DNA of 64,000 nt from Monoglobus pectinilyticus. GTDB taxonomy: Bacteria > Bacillota > Clostridia > Monoglobales > Monoglobaceae. The notes beneath the pieces are model-generated. The model was not told the origin of the DNA. It made no database searches and saw only the letters and a program-made list of their open reading frames with translations. Location: NCBI RefSeq assembly GCF_002874775.1, contig NZ_CP020991.1, positions 1,803,225-1,867,224 of the forward strand, in the 5' to 3' direction. How positions within the stretch are numbered: the first letter of the stretch is position 1; each line of letters starts with the position of its first letter. Positions 61,802 through 64,000 of this stretch are shown piece after piece. Both the position numbers and the translations under genes were made by a program.

Positions 61802-64000
61802 ATGAGAAATTTACGAAAGATCACAGCAATTACTGTTGTGGTAGCCATGGTTCTCAGCCTTATGTCATTTGGTTCAGTTTTCGCTGCAGAATATGATAAT
61901 TCAGTAGTTGTAAGCGCAACACCATCTGCAGAGTTTGTAGAACAAGGCGGAACTGTAGATGTCACTGTTGATTTGACAACTGCAAAGGCATTTAAATCAG
62001 GTATAATCGGATTTAATTTGGTATTCGATACAGATGTATTTGAATATCAAAATGTTGAGTTTACATACTATGATGATGATCTTGGTAATAAGGCATCAGA
62101 TTGGGAAGCAAACTCAGGTTTTAATACTTCAACAAACAAATTTGTGTTCGGAACTCTCGGCACAACAGTATACACAGCTGACAATGCAAAACGTCAGTCA
62201 CTGGCTAAAGTTACTTTAAAAGTAAAAGATACTGCTAAAGACGGAGTTCAGAATATATCTATTGAGACTTTTAACGGAGCTGACAGTAACTTGGATTTGG
62301 TTTCAAGCACTTTAAATTCTGCAAAAGTTGAGATAGGTAAAGCACCGGCACAGACTGTTAAGATTGATGTTACACCATCTGCAGAAAATGTTGCACAAGG
62401 TGGAACAGTTGATATGACAGTTGATATGACTTCTGCAAAGGCATTTAAATCAGGTATAATCGGATTTGATTTAGTATTTGATACAAATGTATTTGAATAT
62501 CAAGGTGTTAAATTTGCTTATTATGAAGATGATTTGGGTAACCAAACATCAGATTGGGAAGCAAACTCAGGCTTTAATGCTTCAACAAATCATTTTGTAT
62601 TTGGAACGCTTGGAACAACTGTATATACAGCTGACCATGCAAAACATCAGCCGATAGCTGTTGTTACTTTGAAGGTTAAAGATAATGCACCTGACGGCGC
62701 TCAGGCTATTAATTTGACAACATTCAATGGTGTTGACGCTAACTTGGATAAGGTTGGGGCAACAATGAATTCTACAAGTGTTACTATTGGCGGAGCAGTA
62801 GTTCCAACAGCTACAGCTGTTCCTGTTCCAACAGCTACAGCTGTTCCTGTTCCAACAGCTACAACTGCACCGGTTGAAAACTATATTGCTACTTTGAATG
62901 TAACAAATGGTACAGGTACTCTTACAAATGCAAGCGGAGAGGTTTATCCGACAGTTGCCCCGGCAACAGAAGCTCCTGTTCCAACAGATGCACCTATCGT
63001 TACAGACGCACCGGTTGTTACTGACAAACCAGTAGTTACAGATGCACCTGTTCCGACAGAAAAACCAATTGTTACAGAAGCACCTGTTCCTGGTAAATCA
63101 GTTGAATGGACATTCGCTGACGCACCAGAAGGAACAAAGCTTGTTAACAATACTAATAAAGAAAAAGAGTGGTATGTAGGTAATGTAGATTTAGGTAATG
63201 GTTTAATGTCTTACTCAAATGGTACTGTTAATGCTGAAAAGCAAGAGTATGCAAATGCGTTTGAGGTTGACAGAACAAGTGATACAGAATTTACATTAGA
63301 GAATGGCACAACTGAGACTGTAACTGGCGCTCTTAAGTTTGGCGGTAAGACTACTGCAGATGCTAGATACTTCACTTACACACCAGCAGCAGATGGTACA
63401 ATAACAGTATATGTGAAGCATGGCAGTCCTAACAAAGAGAATACTAATATTCGTAGATTAGTTGTTACTCAGGGAGCTAATGAAACAAAAGTAGATACAA
63501 TTGGAACTGATGCTCCATATGTAGTAAAGACTATTTCTGTAGTTGCAAATCAAGAAGTTAAAATTGGTTGTGATGATAATGTTGCTTTAGCTAAATTAGT
63601 TTACACACCAGCAGCAAAATCTGCAAGTGTTGCTGCTGATACAGCAGGCGCTCAATACATCATTCCTGCCGGTGATACAGTAACAATCAATGCAGTATCT
63701 AATATCGCTGGTGCAACAGCAGTAGTAACTGTTAAAGCTGCAGACGGTACAGATATTCCAGTATCAGACAGTAAGTTTGTAATGCCTGAGCAGAATGCTT
63801 CAGTTGATGTAGTATTCGGAGGTTCAGTGCCGACACCTTCTGCTGATCCGGCTACTATAACAACAATTGCTGGTTCTATAACTGCCCCGGCTTCAAATAG
63901 AGCGGTATCTTATGATATCACTGCACCTGAAGGCGCACGTTATAAACTTAGCGACGTTTCTTGGAATCCGGCTGTAGAGTCAAGATATGCTTATAATACA
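61802..64000 (+). CDS. Scaffold-like protein with two cohesin domains (partial, runs off window)
   Basis: The frame is open from ATG 61802 (GGAAGGAG upstream) to the window end, 733 codons with no stop. A signal peptide ends near VFAAEYD. Two tandem cohesin-like domains follow (about 35-175 and 185-325). Each has VTPSAE-V-QGGTVD-TVD, AFKSGIIGF-LVFDT-VFEYQ and FGTLGTTVYTAD; they are very similar at the DNA level, pointing to recent duplication. Pro/Thr/Val linkers (ATAVPVPTATAVPVPT; TDAPVVTDKPVVTDAP) separate these from a jelly-roll domain (about 435-600, EWTFADAPEGTK to GSPNKENTNIRRLVVTQG), a type of carbohydrate-binding fold. A further beta domain follows. Anchor or enzyme domains may lie beyond the window. 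The cohesins would receive dockerin proteins such as the upstream gene product. Confidence 0.9.
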   Translation, partial: MRNLRKITAITVVVAMVLSLMSFGSVFAAEYDNSVVVSATPSAEFVEQGGTVDVTVDLTTAKAFKSGIIGFNLVFDTDVFEYQNVEFTYYDDDLGNKASDWEANSGFNTSTNKFVFGTLGTTVYTADNAKRQSLAKVTLKVKDTAKDGVQNISIETFNGADSNLDLVSSTLNSAKVEIGKAPAQTVKIDVTPSAENVAQGGTVDMTVDMTSAKAFKSGIIGFDLVFDTNVFEYQGVKFAYYEDDLGNQTSDWEANSGFNASTNHFVFGTLGTTVYTADHAKHQPIAVVTLKVKDNAPDGAQAINLTTFNGVDANLDKVGATMNSTSVTIGGAVVPTATAVPVPTATAVPVPTATTAPVENYIATLNVTNGTGTLTNASGEVYPTVAPATEAPVPTDAPIVTDAPVVTDKPVVTDAPVPTEKPIVTEAPVPGKSVEWTFADAPEGTKLVNNTNKEKEWYVGNVDLGNGLMSYSNGTVNAEKQEYANAFEVDRTSDTEFTLENGTTETVTGALKFGGKTTADARYFTYTPAADGTITVYVKHGSPNKENTNIRRLVVTQGANETKVDTIGTDAPYVVKTISVVANQEVKIGCDDNVALAKLVYTPAAKSASVAADTAGAQYIIPAGDTVTINAVSNIAGATAVVTVKAADGTDIPVSDSKFVMPEQNASVDVVFGGSVPTPSADPATITTIAGSITAPASNRAVSYDITAPEGARYKLSDVSWNPAVESRYAYNT

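Overview
The window looks like chromosome from a low-GC Gram-positive anaerobe of the class Clostridia. The pointers are S-layer-homology (SLH) surface proteins, a cohesin/dockerin pair, a c-di-GMP-I riboswitch, formate-tetrahydrofolate ligase, rubredoxin, lipoproteins, strong AGGAGG-type ribosome binding sites and AT-rich intergenic DNA. The set resembles plant-polysaccharide-degrading gut Clostridia; I cannot fix the genus from sequence alone. No rRNA, tRNA, CRISPR array or phage block was seen.

Layout. 1-7.4 kb: the start of an AraC-type regulator, a 1780-residue GH3 glycosidase with carbohydrate-binding modules and a C-terminal rhodanese domain, and a solute-binding lipoprotein. 7.6-13.6 kb: a promoter, c-di-GMP-I riboswitch and terminator leading into a 1808-residue SLH stalk protein. 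13.6-20 kb: an amidase, MurA, a YycJ-type hydrolase and an ABC exporter. 20.8-29.4 kb: a phosphodiester glycosidase, then a TetR regulator divergent from an MMPL exporter and a GLUG/coiled-coil membrane protein, then a rubredoxin missed by length filters. 29.5-33.8 kb: phosphoglucomutase, followed by an island of palindromic repeats in which a divergent XRE/AbrB regulator pair sits between inverted repeats of about 375 bp. 33.9-45.9 kb: mainly housekeeping and stress genes (flavin-binding protein, GNAT, AlkC-like, MgtE, Ppk1, Fhs, MnmG, a lipoprotein) plus two tiny Cys-rich membrane peptides. 45.9-49.2 kb: a second repeat island with two near-identical inverted small-RNA genes, 222-bp tandem repeats and one HAD phosphatase. 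49.3-60.5 kb: IlvD, an export operon (DNRLRE protein plus SLH-anchored 5'-nucleotidase), Ppx/GppA-RecQ, and an ApbE-amidohydrolase operon. 60.5-64 kb: a structured leader, a secreted dockerin protein and the start of a two-cohesin scaffold protein that runs off the window.

How it fits together. Several loci build the cell surface: the c-di-GMP-controlled SLH stalk, the SLH nucleotidase with its DNRLRE partner, the GLUG/MMPL module and the cohesin-dockerin pair. The intergenic DNA is unusually rich in RNA-level structure and in a dispersed palindrome family whose central stems differ in sequence yet stay self-complementary. The best candidates for something undescribed are the twin small RNAs with an exposed anti-Shine-Dalgarno C-tract, the variable-core palindrome family, the inverted-repeat-bounded XRE/AbrB cassette and the rhodanese-tailed GH3 protein.
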